A stretch of 64,000 nt of DNA from Qipengyuania pacifica (GCF_019857205.1 NZ_JAHWXO010000001.1:186001-250000); one strand, 5' to 3'; shown: positions 26,322-35,898, counted from the stretch's first letter. The notes: generated by a model not told the origin, from the letters alone. Program-made: numbers and translations.

Positions 26322-26810
26322 TTAACTGCGCTTGCCGGCGATCCGCGCGATTTCCGCCTTCACCAGGTCTTCGACCATGCCAGGCAAATTGTCGTCCAGC
26401 CACTGGGCAAGCATCGGTCGCAGCATTTCCCGCACCAGACCTTCCAGCGACGTTTCGCCGGACCGTACGATCTGCGGCTGCTTACCGGGCTTGGCCAGCA
26501 TCGCCAGAGCAGCGAAATTCTGCCGCATCGCGTCGCGTGTATCGCCGCGAGTCAGCGCGTCCGTATCGGAATCGGCGCTTTCGCCATCATCGCCGGAGGT
26601 TGCAGATGCATCGTCGAGCGCGATCTCTTCGGCCAACTCGAGGACTTCGTCCGTTTCGCATTCGTCAGACGGGGATGCGCGTTCTTCGGTACTTCCGGTC
26701 GAAGAACGCCGACGGCGCTCGAGGATCATGCCTTCGCGATTGTCGCGTGCGATGACCTTCTTGATCGAGTCCAGAATTTCTTCGACCGACGGTTCACCCT
26801 GTTGCTGCAT
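26322..26810 (-). CDS. popZ: cell-pole organising protein PopZ (DUF2497)
   Basis: A 162-residue protein with the PopZ architecture: an N-terminal helix [17 protein letters not shown] (8-24), a long acidic disordered middle (about 40-105, rich in E, D and S), and a C-terminal oligomerisation helix region ([19 protein letters not shown] through IARIAGK). PopZ forms a polar condensate that captures ParB-parS and kinases. The order pcm-like, tolC, popZ is frequent in alphaproteobacteria. Its presence 9 kb from the proposed origin fits the ParAB segregation set. Confidence 0.9.
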   Translation of the reverse strand: MQQQGEPSVEEILDSIKKVIARDNREGMILERRRRSSTGSTEERASPSDECETDEVLELAEEIALDDASATSGDDGESADSDTDALTRGDTRDAMRQNFAALAMLAKPGKQPQIVRSGETSLEGLVREMLRPMLAQWLDDNLPGMVEDLVKAEIARIAGKRS

Positions 26811-26827
26811 TGTCTGTCAGGCCCCTG

Positions 26828-28348
26828 TTAACGAATCGGTTCTTCCCGATTCGGTACACGAACGCGATAGCCTGATTCCAGAGTGTTTTCACCATCGGTC
26901 GGATAGCTTGCGTCCGGCGCAGGCACGTCGACTGTGCGGGTCGCTTCGGCTTCAGGGTCCGGATCGCGGTCCCAATCCCAGATCTTGCCGCGGACGCGTT
27001 CGTAGTTGAGCGCCGGATTATACAGCATTCCTTCGCCCATCAGGTTAAGGTCGCGCGCTTCAGCCCGGCCCATGGCGGCAAGCAGTGAAAAGCCCGCAAC
27101 ATAGGCGTTTCGTCGGGCCGTCACGAGCTGCACGCGCGCGTTCAGCAATTCCTGTTCGGCATTCAGCACGTCGAGAATCTGGCGCGTACCGATCGAATTT
27201 TCCGCTTGCACGCCTTCCAGGCTGAGCGATGCGGCATCGACGGCCACCTGGCTGCTATCGATCACCGCCAGCGATGCCTGCCAGCTTGCCCACGCGGCGC
27301 GAACCTGCGCGATCACGTCGCGTTCGGTAGCGATGACCTGTTCCAGCGCGGCCGACTCGCGAGCCTGCGCCTGCCTTTGGCGCGCCGCGGGCAAACCGCC
27401 CTGGAAGATCGGGATGCTCAGACGGACGCCGGCATTGGATGTTGTTTCGGATTGCGACACGCCGGCCAGATTGCCGCCCAGCGTGCCCAGATAATCGGTG
27501 TAATTGCCGCCGGCAAAAACCGACACACGCGGGGTTCGTCCCGATCCCGCCACCTCGCTGTCGAAACCCGCGGCTACGGCGCGTTCCTTGTCGCCGATCA
27601 GGTCGGGATTGTTGGCCAGCGCCACATCGACCGCTGTTTCCACGTCAGCGGGGATGCCCGGAAGGTCGGGGGGCGCCTGCAAATCCTGCGGCGCCTCGCC
27701 CACCAACCGAATGTATGTTTCGCGGGCGCTGATCAGGTTCGACCGCGCGCTTTCCAGATCGCTCTGCGCCAGCGCGAGCCGGGATTGCGATTGCGCCACG
27801 TCGGTGCGCGTTAGATCGCCTATTTCGAACCGGTCGCTCGTGGCCCGAAGATTGACGCCCAAGACTTCGACCTGATTGGCCGACAGCGACACGATCGCTT
27901 CGTTGCGCAAGACGTCCATGTAAGCGGCGACGACCTGGCTGAAGACCGAACTTTCGGTTGCACGCAGATCGGCTTGTCCGGCCGAAACGCGCTCCTTCGC
28001 TGCCTTCAGGGAGTTCTTGACGGCGCCACCCGAATAGATCGGTACTTCTAACGTGGGGCCAATCTGGACCACTCGATCAGGTGCGGCGAACTGGACGGCG
28101 CTCTGCTTGAGAAATTCGGTGTAGGCGCCCGCCACGCTGACGGTGGGCAGGCCTTGGGCGCGCTGGATCGGTACTTCTTCGTCGGTCGCGCGCTGACCTG
28201 CTCTTGCTGCCAGCAGGATCGGGTTGTTTTCGTAAGCGCTGGTCAGCGCTTCCTGCAGTGTGTCTGCCTGCGCAGGGTTGGATGCCGCGAGCGCGAAGGC
28301 ACTCGCCCCGATGCCCAGAACACTGACAAACCCGGCGCGGCGCATCAA
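26828..28348 (-). CDS. tolC: TolC-family outer-membrane efflux channel
   Basis: A 506-residue protein with a signal peptide ending near residue 28 (NPAQADTLQEALTSAYENNP begins the mature part). It has two internally similar halves of long amphipathic helices, including DLTRTDVAQSQSRLALAQSDLESARSNL and NSIGTRQILDVLNAEQELLNARVQL, the hallmarks of TolC trimers used by type I secretion and RND efflux. The ATG overlaps the upstream methyltransferase-like stop by 4 bp. No pump gene is adjacent. Confidence 0.93.
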   Translation of the reverse strand: MMRRAGFVSVLGIGASAFALAASNPAQADTLQEALTSAYENNPILLAARAGQRATDEEVPIQRAQGLPTVSVAGAYTEFLKQSAVQFAAPDRVVQIGPTLEVPIYSGGAVKNSLKAAKERVSAGQADLRATESSVFSQVVAAYMDVLRNEAIVSLSANQVEVLGVNLRATSDRFEIGDLTRTDVAQSQSRLALAQSDLESARSNLISARETYIRLVGEAPQDLQAPPDLPGIPADVETAVDVALANNPDLIGDKERAVAAGFDSEVAGSGRTPRVSVFAGGNYTDYLGTLGGNLAGVSQSETTSNAGVRLSIPIFQGGLPAARQRQAQARESAALEQVIATERDVIAQVRAAWASWQASLAVIDSSQVAVDAASLSLEGVQAENSIGTRQILDVLNAEQELLNARVQLVTARRNAYVAGFSLLAAMGRAEARDLNLMGEGMLYNPALNYERVRGKIWDWDRDPDPEAEATRTVDVPAPDASYPTDGENTLESGYRVRVPNREEPIR

Positions 28349-28947
28349 AAGCTCCAGCTTTGTGGCCGGTCGAACGCGCCGAGCCGCGGAATTCCCATTT
28401 CGGCGAGTGGAAGCAGTGCCAGCGCCTTGCCGGACTTGCGCCCGGTGGCGAGCCGCGTGACCCCCCGTTCGACCATGCCGGTAACGACACGGCCGCCTTC
28501 TTCGACCATTTTGGCCAGCGCCGCGGGCACATGCTCGATCGCGCCATCGACCAGGATAAGCGTGTACTTTCCACGCTTGTCACCGTTGGCGGCTTCTTCC
28601 GGAGTGATCACATCGACTTTGCCGGCGAGCGGTGTGACCAGCGCCGGCAGATATCCGCTACCGGCGTCCACGATCAGAACCCGGTCGTCCAATGCCGGCC
28701 GCGCTTCTGCCAGCATTGCACCATGAAACAGGGGAGCGGGCAGGAAGCCGCCACCTTCAAGGCGGATGGCTCTATCCATATAGGCCGTAGCCTTTGCGCT
28801 TTCAGGTACGAAATCTTCGCGCGGAACGGCCTTCATACGATCGAGCACGAAAGTCTCGTTCACGCCGCTCGTGCGCAGCTGGCTATCGATCATCGCCTTC
28901 CGGGCGGCGGCATAATCGGGGCGGGTAGAGGTCAATGTCATGGTCAT
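28345..28947 (-). CDS. protein-L-isoaspartate O-methyltransferase family protein (short)
   Basis: A 200-residue member of the PCMT family: RKAMIDSQLRTSGVNETFVLDRMKAVPREDFVP at the N-terminus and VLIVDAGSGYLPALVTPLAG as the SAM loop near residue 90. The usual loop is longer and Gly-richer (G-x-G-x-G), so this is a diverged version, common upstream of tolC in alphaproteobacteria and perhaps not a true isoaspartyl repair enzyme. A 146-bp gap separates it from the divergent fumarase gene. Confidence 0.8.
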   Translation of the reverse strand: MTMTLTSTRPDYAAARKAMIDSQLRTSGVNETFVLDRMKAVPREDFVPESAKATAYMDRAIRLEGGGFLPAPLFHGAMLAEARPALDDRVLIVDAGSGYLPALVTPLAGKVDVITPEEAANGDKRGKYTLILVDGAIEHVPAALAKMVEEGGRVVTGMVERGVTRLATGRKSGKALALLPLAEMGIPRLGAFDRPQSWSF

Positions 28948-29093
28948 TCCGCGAACTGTATTACATCAATAATACGCTTGTGCAAGCATCAGATGCCTTT
29001 AGGCGCATGGCCGGTTTGGGCCAAGCGCTTTGACCGATGGCCGGTAACGCGCCTATCGGGGAGCGCAAATCTGCAACATGGGAATTTGCGGCG

Positions 29094-30620
29094 ATGAGCG
29101 ACATGACTGTCATCAGCGAAAACGACCTTATCGAGAGCGTCGCCGACGCCCTTCAGTATATTTCTTACTACCACCCGATGGATTACATCCGCGCCCTGGG
29201 CGATGCCTACGAGGCCGAGAAAGGCCCTGCGGCAAAGGATGCAATCGCCCAGATCCTGACGAACAGCCGCATGTGCGCCGAAGGGCACCGGCCGATCTGT
29301 CAGGACACCGGTATCGTCAACGTCTTCGTCAAGTGGGGCATGAACTGCCGCCTCGACAGCGAACGCTCCTTGCAGGAGGTCGTCGATGAAGGCGTTCGCC
29401 GTGCCTACAATCATCCGGACAACAAGCTGCGCGCGTCGATCCTTGCCGATCCGGCGTTCACGCGTCGCAATACACGCGACAATACGCCGTGCGTGCTCTC
29501 GGTCGAGATGGTCCCCGGCAATTCGATCGGCGTCGACGTGGCAGCCAAGGGCGGCGGCAGCGAGAACAAGTCGAAGTTCAAGATGATGAACCCGTCGGAC
29601 AATATCGTCGACTGGGTGCTGGAACAGATCCCCTCCATGGGCGCGGGCTGGTGTCCTCCGGGGATGCTGGGCATCGGCATCGGCGGGACCGCGGAACATT
29701 GCATGAAGCTTGCCAAGCAGAGCCTGATGGATCCCATCGACATGGGCCAGCTCAAGCAGCGCGGCGCGCAAAGCGATATCGAACAGCTGCGCATCGACAT
29801 ATTCGATGCGGTCAATGCCATGGGTGTAGGTGCGCAGGGGCTCGGCGGTCTCTCGACCGTGCTCGACGTGAAGATCCTGGACGCGCCATGCCATGCTGCC
29901 GGCAAGCCGGTGGCGATGATACCGAACTGTGCCGCCACACGGCATGCGCATTTCACGCTGGATGGCTCGGGGCCGGCCTATCTCGAGCCGCCCAGGCTGG
30001 ACGAATATCCGCAGGTGACATGGAAGCCGGACGCCGCGGCCAAGCGCGTCGATCTCGACTCCCTGAGCCCGGAAGAAGTCGCCAGCTGGCAGCATGGCGA
30101 CCGCCTTCTCCTGTCGGGCAAGATGCTCACCGGGCGCGATGCGGCGCACAAGCGGATCAAGGACATGCTCGATGCCAGCGAGCCGCTGCCGGTCGATTTC
30201 AAGGGCCGCGCCATCTATTACGTCGGCCCGGTCGACCCCGTCATGGGCGAAGTCGTCGGCCCCGCCGGCCCCACCACCGCCACGCGTATGGACAAATTTA
30301 CTGAAACGATGCTCGACCTCGGCCTCCTCGCCATGATCGGCAAGGCGGAGCGTGGCCATAACGCAGTCGAGGTGATCAGCAGGTTCAGGGTGGCTTATCT
30401 GATGGCAACCGGCGGCGCGGCCTACCTCGTCAGCCGCGCCATCAAGGGCGCCAGGGTCGTCGCCTTCGAAGATCTCGGCATGGAAGCGATCTACGAATTC
30501 GAGGTCGAGGACATGCCTGTCACCGTAGCGGTCGATGCCGCGGGCAATAATGTCCACACGCTTGCCCCGGCAGAATGGCGTCGCCGGATCGCCGAAGGGG
30601 AATTCGAGCCTGCCGAATAG
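29094..30620 (+). CDS. class I fumarate hydratase (iron-sulfur, aerobic/TtdA-FumA type)
   Basis: A 508-residue single-chain class I fumarase with both alpha and beta domains. Cluster cysteines are expected in the segments CAEGHRPICQDTG, PNCAATRH and near SMGAGWCPPG. The beta domain follows with VGPVDPVMGEVVGPAGPTTATRMDKF and AMIGKAERG. It converts fumarate to malate in the TCA cycle with an oxygen-sensitive [4Fe-4S] cluster. The start MSDMTVISENDL at 29094 is chosen over an earlier frame start that adds non-homologous residues. Dependence on the Suf system in this window is likely. Confidence 0.95.
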   Translation: MSDMTVISENDLIESVADALQYISYYHPMDYIRALGDAYEAEKGPAAKDAIAQILTNSRMCAEGHRPICQDTGIVNVFVKWGMNCRLDSERSLQEVVDEGVRRAYNHPDNKLRASILADPAFTRRNTRDNTPCVLSVEMVPGNSIGVDVAAKGGGSENKSKFKMMNPSDNIVDWVLEQIPSMGAGWCPPGMLGIGIGGTAEHCMKLAKQSLMDPIDMGQLKQRGAQSDIEQLRIDIFDAVNAMGVGAQGLGGLSTVLDVKILDAPCHAAGKPVAMIPNCAATRHAHFTLDGSGPAYLEPPRLDEYPQVTWKPDAAAKRVDLDSLSPEEVASWQHGDRLLLSGKMLTGRDAAHKRIKDMLDASEPLPVDFKGRAIYYVGPVDPVMGEVVGPAGPTTATRMDKFTETMLDLGLLAMIGKAERGHNAVEVISRFRVAYLMATGGAAYLVSRAIKGARVVAFEDLGMEAIYEFEVEDMPVTVAVDAAGNNVHTLAPAEWRRRIAEGEFEPAE

Positions 30621-30680
30621 CAGGCCAGTCGACCAACCACACAGGGCTGTCGACCGCGGCTCTGGCAATTGCGGGAGCGA

Positions 30681-31916
30681 ATGGGCACACGTTCAATCGT
30701 GTCGACCAATGAACCCCAGATAAGTCCCGATGACGAGCCCGTACCGGTAAAGGTCGTGTTCGCGTCCATGGTCGGCGTGTGGCTGTGCTATTTCCTGCTC
30801 ATCACCTTGCGCGGCGCGATCGTCGGCCTCGAATTCCAGGATGAGCTCCTGTGGCGCCGTGCCCTCGTGTGTCTGATCGGGGTAGGCGTCACCGCTTTGC
30901 TCTGGCTATGCCTGCGCGTCGTCGAGCAGCGATCACTCGGCATCAAGATCGCGGTGGCGCTTATCGCTTCGATGCCGGGCGCGATCATGATCGCGCAGGC
31001 CAACCGCTGGGTCTTCGATTCGATCGAGGAGAAGGTCGAGCAGCAGATGGGCAAGGATCGGGGGATCGCTCTCAGGCGCGACGATGCCGGTAATCTCCTG
31101 ATCGACCTTCCGCGCACGCAAATGAACGAGGATGTCGAGGACGTGCTGCCCCAGAGCGTGTTGATTGCGCCGGCGCCGACGGCGCTCGACCAATGGAAGA
31201 TGACCTTCGATCTCGCGATCGGGCGCTACTTCCTGCTGCTGGCATGGGCCGCGCTGTTTCTCGCCTTGCTCGCAGGGGCGCAGGCACGCGCTGCCGAACG
31301 CCGGGGCGAGCGCTTCCGCAGCGCGGCAAAGGCGGCCGAACTGCGCTCGTTACGATATCAGGTGAATCCGCATTTTCTCTTCAACACCTTCAATTCGCTG
31401 TCCGCACTGGTGATGACCGGCAAGGCCGAACGGGCGGAACAGATGATCCAGACAATCTCCCGTTTCTATCGCCACAGTCTGGCCGACGATTCGACCGGCG
31501 ATGTGACCCTCGAAGACGAGATCGATCTGCAGGAGCATTACCTCGAAATCGAATCGGTTCGTTTCCCCGAAAGGCTTCGGGTCAGGGTCGATCTTCCCAG
31601 CGAACTTGCAGGCTACAAGGTGCCAGGCATGATCCTGCAGCCCCTTGTCGAAAATTCGGTCAAATACGGCGTTTCGGTTTCCAGCAAGCCCGTGACGATT
31701 TCGATTACCGCACGCGAAGAATACGGGCGCCTCGTACTGACGGTGAGCGACGACGGTCCGGGAAGCGCGGGCGATAAGCATGGGTTCGGTATCGGCCTGG
31801 CGAATGTGCGGGATCGGATAGAGGCGCGCTTCGGCAACGCCGCAACGATCGTGTCTGGTGCAACGCTGACCGGCTATGAAACCGAACTGAGACTACCGAT
31901 GGTGAAGCATGGCTGA
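30681..31916 (+). CDS. LytS-type membrane sensor histidine kinase
   Basis: About 411 residues. Four membrane helices (three between about residues 20 and 100, one near 185-203) are followed by a His_kinase domain with LRYQVNPHFLFNTFNSLSALV, where the HF pair marks the phospho-acceptor His, and a HATPase with PLVENSVKYGV and HGFGIGLANVRDRIEARFG. The ATG at 30681 has GGGAG just upstream; a TTG 12 nt earlier is also possible. It overlaps its regulator gene by 8 bp, forming a cognate pair. The membrane part has no recognised ligand-binding domain. Confidence 0.92.
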   Translation: MGTRSIVSTNEPQISPDDEPVPVKVVFASMVGVWLCYFLLITLRGAIVGLEFQDELLWRRALVCLIGVGVTALLWLCLRVVEQRSLGIKIAVALIASMPGAIMIAQANRWVFDSIEEKVEQQMGKDRGIALRRDDAGNLLIDLPRTQMNEDVEDVLPQSVLIAPAPTALDQWKMTFDLAIGRYFLLLAWAALFLALLAGAQARAAERRGERFRSAAKAAELRSLRYQVNPHFLFNTFNSLSALVMTGKAERAEQMIQTISRFYRHSLADDSTGDVTLEDEIDLQEHYLEIESVRFPERLRVRVDLPSELAGYKVPGMILQPLVENSVKYGVSVSSKPVTISITAREEYGRLVLTVSDDGPGSAGDKHGFGIGLANVRDRIEARFGNAATIVSGATLTGYETELRLPMVKHG

Positions 31917-32658
31917 AAATCCGGTCGAAACGCTGAAGACGCTAATCGTCGATGACGAACCTCTGGCTGTGGAGCGGATGCAGGTCATCTGCGCCAAGAT
32001 CCCCGCCATTCAGGTCGTCGGCACGGCCAGCGACGGGGCGCAGGCGCTCCGGCTGGTCGATGCCCTCAAGCCCGACCTTATTCTGCTCGACATGACTATG
32101 CCGGAAGTGGATGGTATCTCGGTGGCGAAATCATTGGCCAAACAGACGGAGCGTCCGGCCGTGGTTTTCGTGACGGCACATGACAATTACGCAGTCGAAG
32201 CCTTCGATCTCGATGCGGTCGATTATGTGCTGAAGCCGGTGAAGCCTGAAAGGCTGGAGCGGGCGGTGTCACGGGCCGCAGGGCGGCGCGGTGAAGGAAG
32301 CAGGTCGGAAAGCGCCTGGCTGGATGAGCTATGGATTCCGCATCGTTCCGAACTCATTCGCATCGCGACGTCGGAAGTCGATCGGATCGATGCCGAGCGC
32401 GACTACGTCCGCCTGCATGTCGGTAGTGACGACGCTGCCAGGACCTATCTCCTGCTGCAAACCATCGCGGGCCTGGAAAAACGGCTCGATCCTGCCAAAT
32501 TCATTCGTATCCATCGGTCCACCATCCTTCGCAAAGATCGTATAACGGGCCTGCGCCACGACGGTCTTGGCGTGTGGTCGGTCGAACTGGACGATGGCGA
32601 AACCCTGCGTATCGGGCGGACCTATCTGCCAAAGGTCAAGGCAATGGCCGGGCGCTAA
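31909..32658 (+). CDS. LytTR-family response regulator
   Basis: A 249-residue regulator. The receiver domain (about 8-125) has the acidic pair VDDEP, phospho-acceptor Asp in LILLDMTMPEVDG, Thr in VFVTAHD and Lys in YVLKPVKPERLE. The LytTR DNA-binding domain (about 145-245) has VDRIDAERDYVRLHVG, RIHRSTILRKDRI and IGRTYLPKVK. It overlaps the kinase gene by 8 bp. Targets are unknown; LytTR proteins bind direct repeats upstream of regulated genes. Confidence 0.94.
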   Translation: MAENPVETLKTLIVDDEPLAVERMQVICAKIPAIQVVGTASDGAQALRLVDALKPDLILLDMTMPEVDGISVAKSLAKQTERPAVVFVTAHDNYAVEAFDLDAVDYVLKPVKPERLERAVSRAAGRRGEGSRSESAWLDELWIPHRSELIRIATSEVDRIDAERDYVRLHVGSDDAARTYLLLQTIAGLEKRLDPAKFIRIHRSTILRKDRITGLRHDGLGVWSVELDDGETLRIGRTYLPKVKAMAGR

Positions 32659-32715
32659 GGCTCGCGAAAAGAAGGGATTTGGCAGCACGGTCCGGAATGG
32701 CCTAGAACGTCCGTC

Positions 32716-32982
32716 ATGCTGCTTGGCATCCTATTTGTTCTCGGCACCGTGAACTTTGCGGTTCACAAGGCGGTTCTGGAATCGAACCACCCGATGCTCG
32801 ATACTCTGCCGCAATCTTTCACTGCGAACGGCGGAAAGCTGTCCCTAGTGATAGAGTTCTGCGTGCTGATTGTCGCAATGGCCCTGAGCGATAATGGCTG
32901 GCCCGCTGCAGCATGGGTCTATGGCTGTTATAGCGCGCTCAACGCGGTAACGGCATGGCTGCTACTCAACGGTAGAGTCTGA
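32716..32982 (+). CDS. small hydrophobic membrane protein, unknown
   Basis: An 88-residue protein with hydrophobic segments at about residues 1-16, 44-58 and 66-84. The coding pattern is consistent (GC-rich third positions) and it lies 57 bp after the response regulator in the same direction. No motif recognised. It could be a co-regulated membrane accessory of the two-component pair or an independent gene. Confidence 0.6.
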   Translation: MLLGILFVLGTVNFAVHKAVLESNHPMLDTLPQSFTANGGKLSLVIEFCVLIVAMALSDNGWPAAAWVYGCYSALNAVTAWLLLNGRV

Positions 32983-33021
32983 GCGTCGGGAACTGCGACG
33001 TCGGTTCCGCGCTTTCTCGGC

Positions 33022-33876
33022 ATGTCGTCCCATAAAACCTGGCTGGTGGTCAATTCACGCAGTGGCAGCAATGACGATGCTGGCCTGAGAGCTCTCGATC
33101 AATCCCTCGCTGCTCACGGTCTTGGTGAAGAAAGAAGGATTGAATTTCCTGCGGATGATCTGCCGACCGCCCGTGAACTCGAAGACGGAAACGTATCGCG
33201 TCTGATCGTTTTTACCGGCGATGGCAGTCTCAATGCGGTGATCGAGGTCGCTTCCGGCTGGGATGGGGAAATCCTCGTGTTGCCCGGCGGTACGATGAAC
33301 CTGCTGAGTGTCAGGCTCCACGGCGAAGAAGCCACCTGCGAAGATGTTCTCGATCGCATTGCGCGGGGTGCTTACCGGGCGATCCGGCCGCTAATGGCAT
33401 GCTGCGACGCCGGGCGGGCGCATGCCGGTCTGCTTGTCGGGCCGGGCACGGCCTGGGCCGGCGTGCGCGAAGCCATGCGGGATTTCGACGTCGCCAGCCT
33501 TGCACAAGGTGCCAGTGATGCCTTGGCCGAAACGACGGGCGGTGCGCGCGTCCGTATGGTCGATCCCGCCATCGGCGATCAGGAAGGCTACCCGCTGATC
33601 GAGCTGACCCCCAGCCACCGCGGCATGCAGACCGATGGCTATCCGCTCGAGAACGCAGGCGAATTCCTGCAGCAGAGCTGGGCCGTGTTGCGCCGCCGAT
33701 TTCGCGAAGGTCCGCACGAACGCCTTGGCCTGCTTGACCGGCTCGTGATCGAAAATTGTGCCGGCGAACCTTTGAACATCCTTATCGACGGGGAGCCGGC
33801 ACAGCTGGAATCCCGTGCCGAATTCACGGTGGCTGAATGCCCGGTCGATCTGCTAGCGACTGCGCATGGCTACTGA
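33022..33876 (+). CDS. diacylglycerol/lipid kinase-like protein (DAGK catalytic domain)
   Basis: A 284-residue protein with KTWLVVNSRSGSNDD at the N-terminus, the glycine-rich phosphate loop FTGDGSLNAV near 65-74 and LPGGTMNLLSVRL near 92-104, as in DgkB/YegS-type lipid kinases. The usual GGDGT motif reads TGDGS here. The C-terminal half is less conserved. It overlaps the phosphoesterase gene by 11 bp, so the two are likely co-expressed and may act in phospholipid turnover. Confidence 0.85.
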   Translation: MSSHKTWLVVNSRSGSNDDAGLRALDQSLAAHGLGEERRIEFPADDLPTARELEDGNVSRLIVFTGDGSLNAVIEVASGWDGEILVLPGGTMNLLSVRLHGEEATCEDVLDRIARGAYRAIRPLMACCDAGRAHAGLLVGPGTAWAGVREAMRDFDVASLAQGASDALAETTGGARVRMVDPAIGDQEGYPLIELTPSHRGMQTDGYPLENAGEFLQQSWAVLRRRFREGPHERLGLLDRLVIENCAGEPLNILIDGEPAQLESRAEFTVAECPVDLLATAHGY

Positions 33877-34726
33877 ATTTCGCCGCATATTCCACCTTTC
33901 CGATATCCATTTCGGACTTGAGAACAACCGCGCACTCGACTGGGTGAAGCAGGAAATCTCCGATAAATGCCCCGATGCGGTGGCGATAACAGGGGACCTG
34001 ACGATGCGCGCGCGTCATCGGGAATTTGCTGCGGCGACGCGGTGGATCAATTCATTGGATGCGCCCGTTACCGTCGGCGTGGGCAATCACGACCTGCCTT
34101 ACTTCAATCTGTTTGAGCGGTTTGCCACACCGTACAAGCGGTTTCGCGGAATGCAGGAAAAGGTCGAGCGAGAGCTGGATCTCGGCTCGCTTGCCATCGT
34201 GCCGCTGAAGACTGCGGTTCGCATGCAGCCGCGTCTCAATTGGTCGAAGGGTTGGGTCAGCCCGCGCGCGCTGGAACGGTGCCTGGCAAAGATCGATTCC
34301 CTGCCGAAGGGTACGCGGGTTCTGGTTGCCGTCCATCACCCCCTTCGCGAAGTCGGTACGGAGGGGACGGCTCTTACAAAGCATGGTGACCACGCCTTGC
34401 GGGAACTGGCGAAGCGGAACGTCGAGGCAGTCCTGTCGGGCCATGTGCATGACGCGTTCGATATTCTGGAAAAAACGCAGGAAGGTGCGGTACGCATGGT
34501 CGGGGCAGGTACCCTGTCCAAGCGGACCCGTTCGACACCGCCCAGTTTCAACGAAATCGAATGGGATGGCAGCACGCTGAAAGTCTGCGTGCGCAATCTC
34601 GAGCATATCGAAACCCGCGACATGCAAATCGACGACGTCCCCGAAAATGCCATGCCGCCGCGTCACGAGGGCGAGCCGGTGGCGCCTGTGCGGCAGGTCC
34701 CGCGCGTCGATCCGCCAGTGCACTGA
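33866..34726 (+). CDS. calcineurin-like metallophosphoesterase
   Basis: A 286-residue cytoplasmic dimetal phosphoesterase with the five conserved blocks: HLSDIHFG (12-19), AITGDLTMRARHREF (43-57), GNHDLPYF (73-80), AVHHPLRE (154-161) and LSGHVHDAFD (192-201). This pattern fits class III cyclic-nucleotide phosphodiesterase or UDP-sugar/lipid hydrolase relatives; the substrate is unresolved. It overlaps the upstream lipid-kinase-like gene by 11 bp and converges on the rpsI terminator. Confidence 0.9.
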   Translation: MATEFRRIFHLSDIHFGLENNRALDWVKQEISDKCPDAVAITGDLTMRARHREFAAATRWINSLDAPVTVGVGNHDLPYFNLFERFATPYKRFRGMQEKVERELDLGSLAIVPLKTAVRMQPRLNWSKGWVSPRALERCLAKIDSLPKGTRVLVAVHHPLREVGTEGTALTKHGDHALRELAKRNVEAVLSGHVHDAFDILEKTQEGAVRMVGAGTLSKRTRSTPPSFNEIEWDGSTLKVCVRNLEHIETRDMQIDDVPENAMPPRHEGEPVAPVRQVPRVDPPVH

Positions 34727-34737
34727 CGCGCGTTGCG

Positions 34738-34773
34738 GACAAAGAAGAAGGGCGGCTCCTTGCGGAACCGCCC
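34738..34773 (-). terminator. intrinsic terminator of rplM-rpsI
   Basis: On the minus strand a 10-bp stem (34764-34773 with 34750-34759, one imperfect pair) around a 4-nt loop is followed by CTTCTTCTTT. It lies 29 bp after the rpsI stop. Confidence 0.8.
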
Positions 34774-34801
34774 CCCTGGTGATCCAAAGATCGAATAAAG
34801 C

Positions 34802-35326
34802 TTAGCGCTTCGAGAACTGGAAGCTGCGGCGTGCCTTGGCACGGCCGTACTTCTTACGCTCGACCACACGGCTGTCGCGGGTGAGGAAGCCAGCAGCCTT
34901 GACGGTGCTGCGCAGGGCCGGTTCGTACTTGGTCAGAGCCTGGCTGATGCCATGCTTCACGGCGCCTGCCTGTCCCGAAAGTCCGCCGCCCTTGACGGTG
35001 GCGACGACATCGTACTGGCCCTGGCGATCGGTGATCGTGAAAGGCTGGTCGATGATCAGGCGCAGCGTCGGACGTGCAAAGTACACTTCCTGGTCCTTGC
35101 CATTGACGATGACCTTGCCGCTGCCGGGCTTGAGCCACACGCGGGCAGTCGCATCCTTACGGCGGCCGGTTGCATACGCACGGCCTTCCTTGTCCAGTTC
35201 CTGCTCACGCAGCGGAACGTCGGCAGTTGCCGCGATATCGGAAGCGTCGCCTTCAGGCGCGTCACCGGCGATGTCCTTCAGATCGGCGAGATCCGAAACG
35301 GTTTCGTTCTTGGTTTCGTCGGCCAT
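34802..35326 (-). CDS. rpsI: 30S ribosomal protein S9
   Basis: A 174-residue S9 with the usual core from [26 protein letters not shown] to the ending [17 protein letters not shown], whose tail contacts P-site tRNA. A 45-residue acidic N-terminal extension ([19 protein letters not shown]) is present, as in many sphingomonads. It begins one base inside the rplM stop (TAATG-type junction), so the two ribosomal genes are one operon. Confidence 0.97.
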   Translation of the reverse strand: MADETKNETVSDLADLKDIAGDAPEGDASDIAATADVPLREQELDKEGRAYATGRRKDATARVWLKPGSGKVIVNGKDQEVYFARPTLRLIIDQPFTITDRQGQYDVVATVKGGGLSGQAGAVKHGISQALTKYEPALRSTVKAAGFLTRDSRVVERKKYGRAKARRSFQFSKR

Positions 35327-35805
35327 TATGCGACAACCTTGTTCTTGCGGTTCATCGAGGCAACGTCGAGCGTTTCGGGCTTCTGGCCGTCATACGGGTG
35401 CTCGGTGCCGGCGAATACATGCAGCGCACGCATCTGCGCACGGCCAAGCGGGCCGCGCGGAATCATGCGTTCGACAGCCTTTTCAAGCACGCGCTCGGGG
35501 AACTTGCCTTCCAGCACCTTGGCCGGAGTAGTTTCCTTGATGCCGCCCGGGTGACCGGTGTGCTTGTAATAAACCTTGTCATTCATTTTCTTGCCGGTGA
35601 ACTTCACCTTGCCGGCATTGATGACGACAACATGGTCACCGCAATCGACGTGCGGAGTGTAGCTCGGCTTGTGCTTGCCGCGCAGATGGTTGGCGATGAT
35701 CGCCGCAACACGACCGACGACGAGACCTTCGGCGTCGATGATGTGCCACTTCTTTTCGACCTCGGCCGGCTTGATCGACCGGGTGGCCTTCGTAAGAGCC
35801 TTCAT
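35326..35805 (-). CDS. rplM: 50S ribosomal protein L13
   Basis: A 159-residue L13 with [40 protein letters not shown] and [28 protein letters not shown]. It assembles early on 23S rRNA. First gene of the rplM-rpsI operon; the ATG at 35805 has GGAACGGAAACC upstream. Length is slightly above E. coli L13 because of a short C-terminal tail. Confidence 0.97.
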   Translation of the reverse strand: MKALTKATRSIKPAEVEKKWHIIDAEGLVVGRVAAIIANHLRGKHKPSYTPHVDCGDHVVVINAGKVKFTGKKMNDKVYYKHTGHPGGIKETTPAKVLEGKFPERVLEKAVERMIPRGPLGRAQMRALHVFAGTEHPYDGQKPETLDVASMNRKNKVVA

Positions 35806-35898
35806 GGCTGGTTTCCGTTCCTAGTGTTCGTGCCCCACCCCAAAAAGGCGGTGGCGCCAATCGGCGAATCCCCAGTTGTGGACCCGCGAAGCGCGCGC

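Noticed and set aside
28989-30668. Long minus-strand open frame opposite fumarase
   Set aside because: Antisense shadow; His/Arg-rich low-information sequence with no motif, while the plus frame is a clear class I fumarase.
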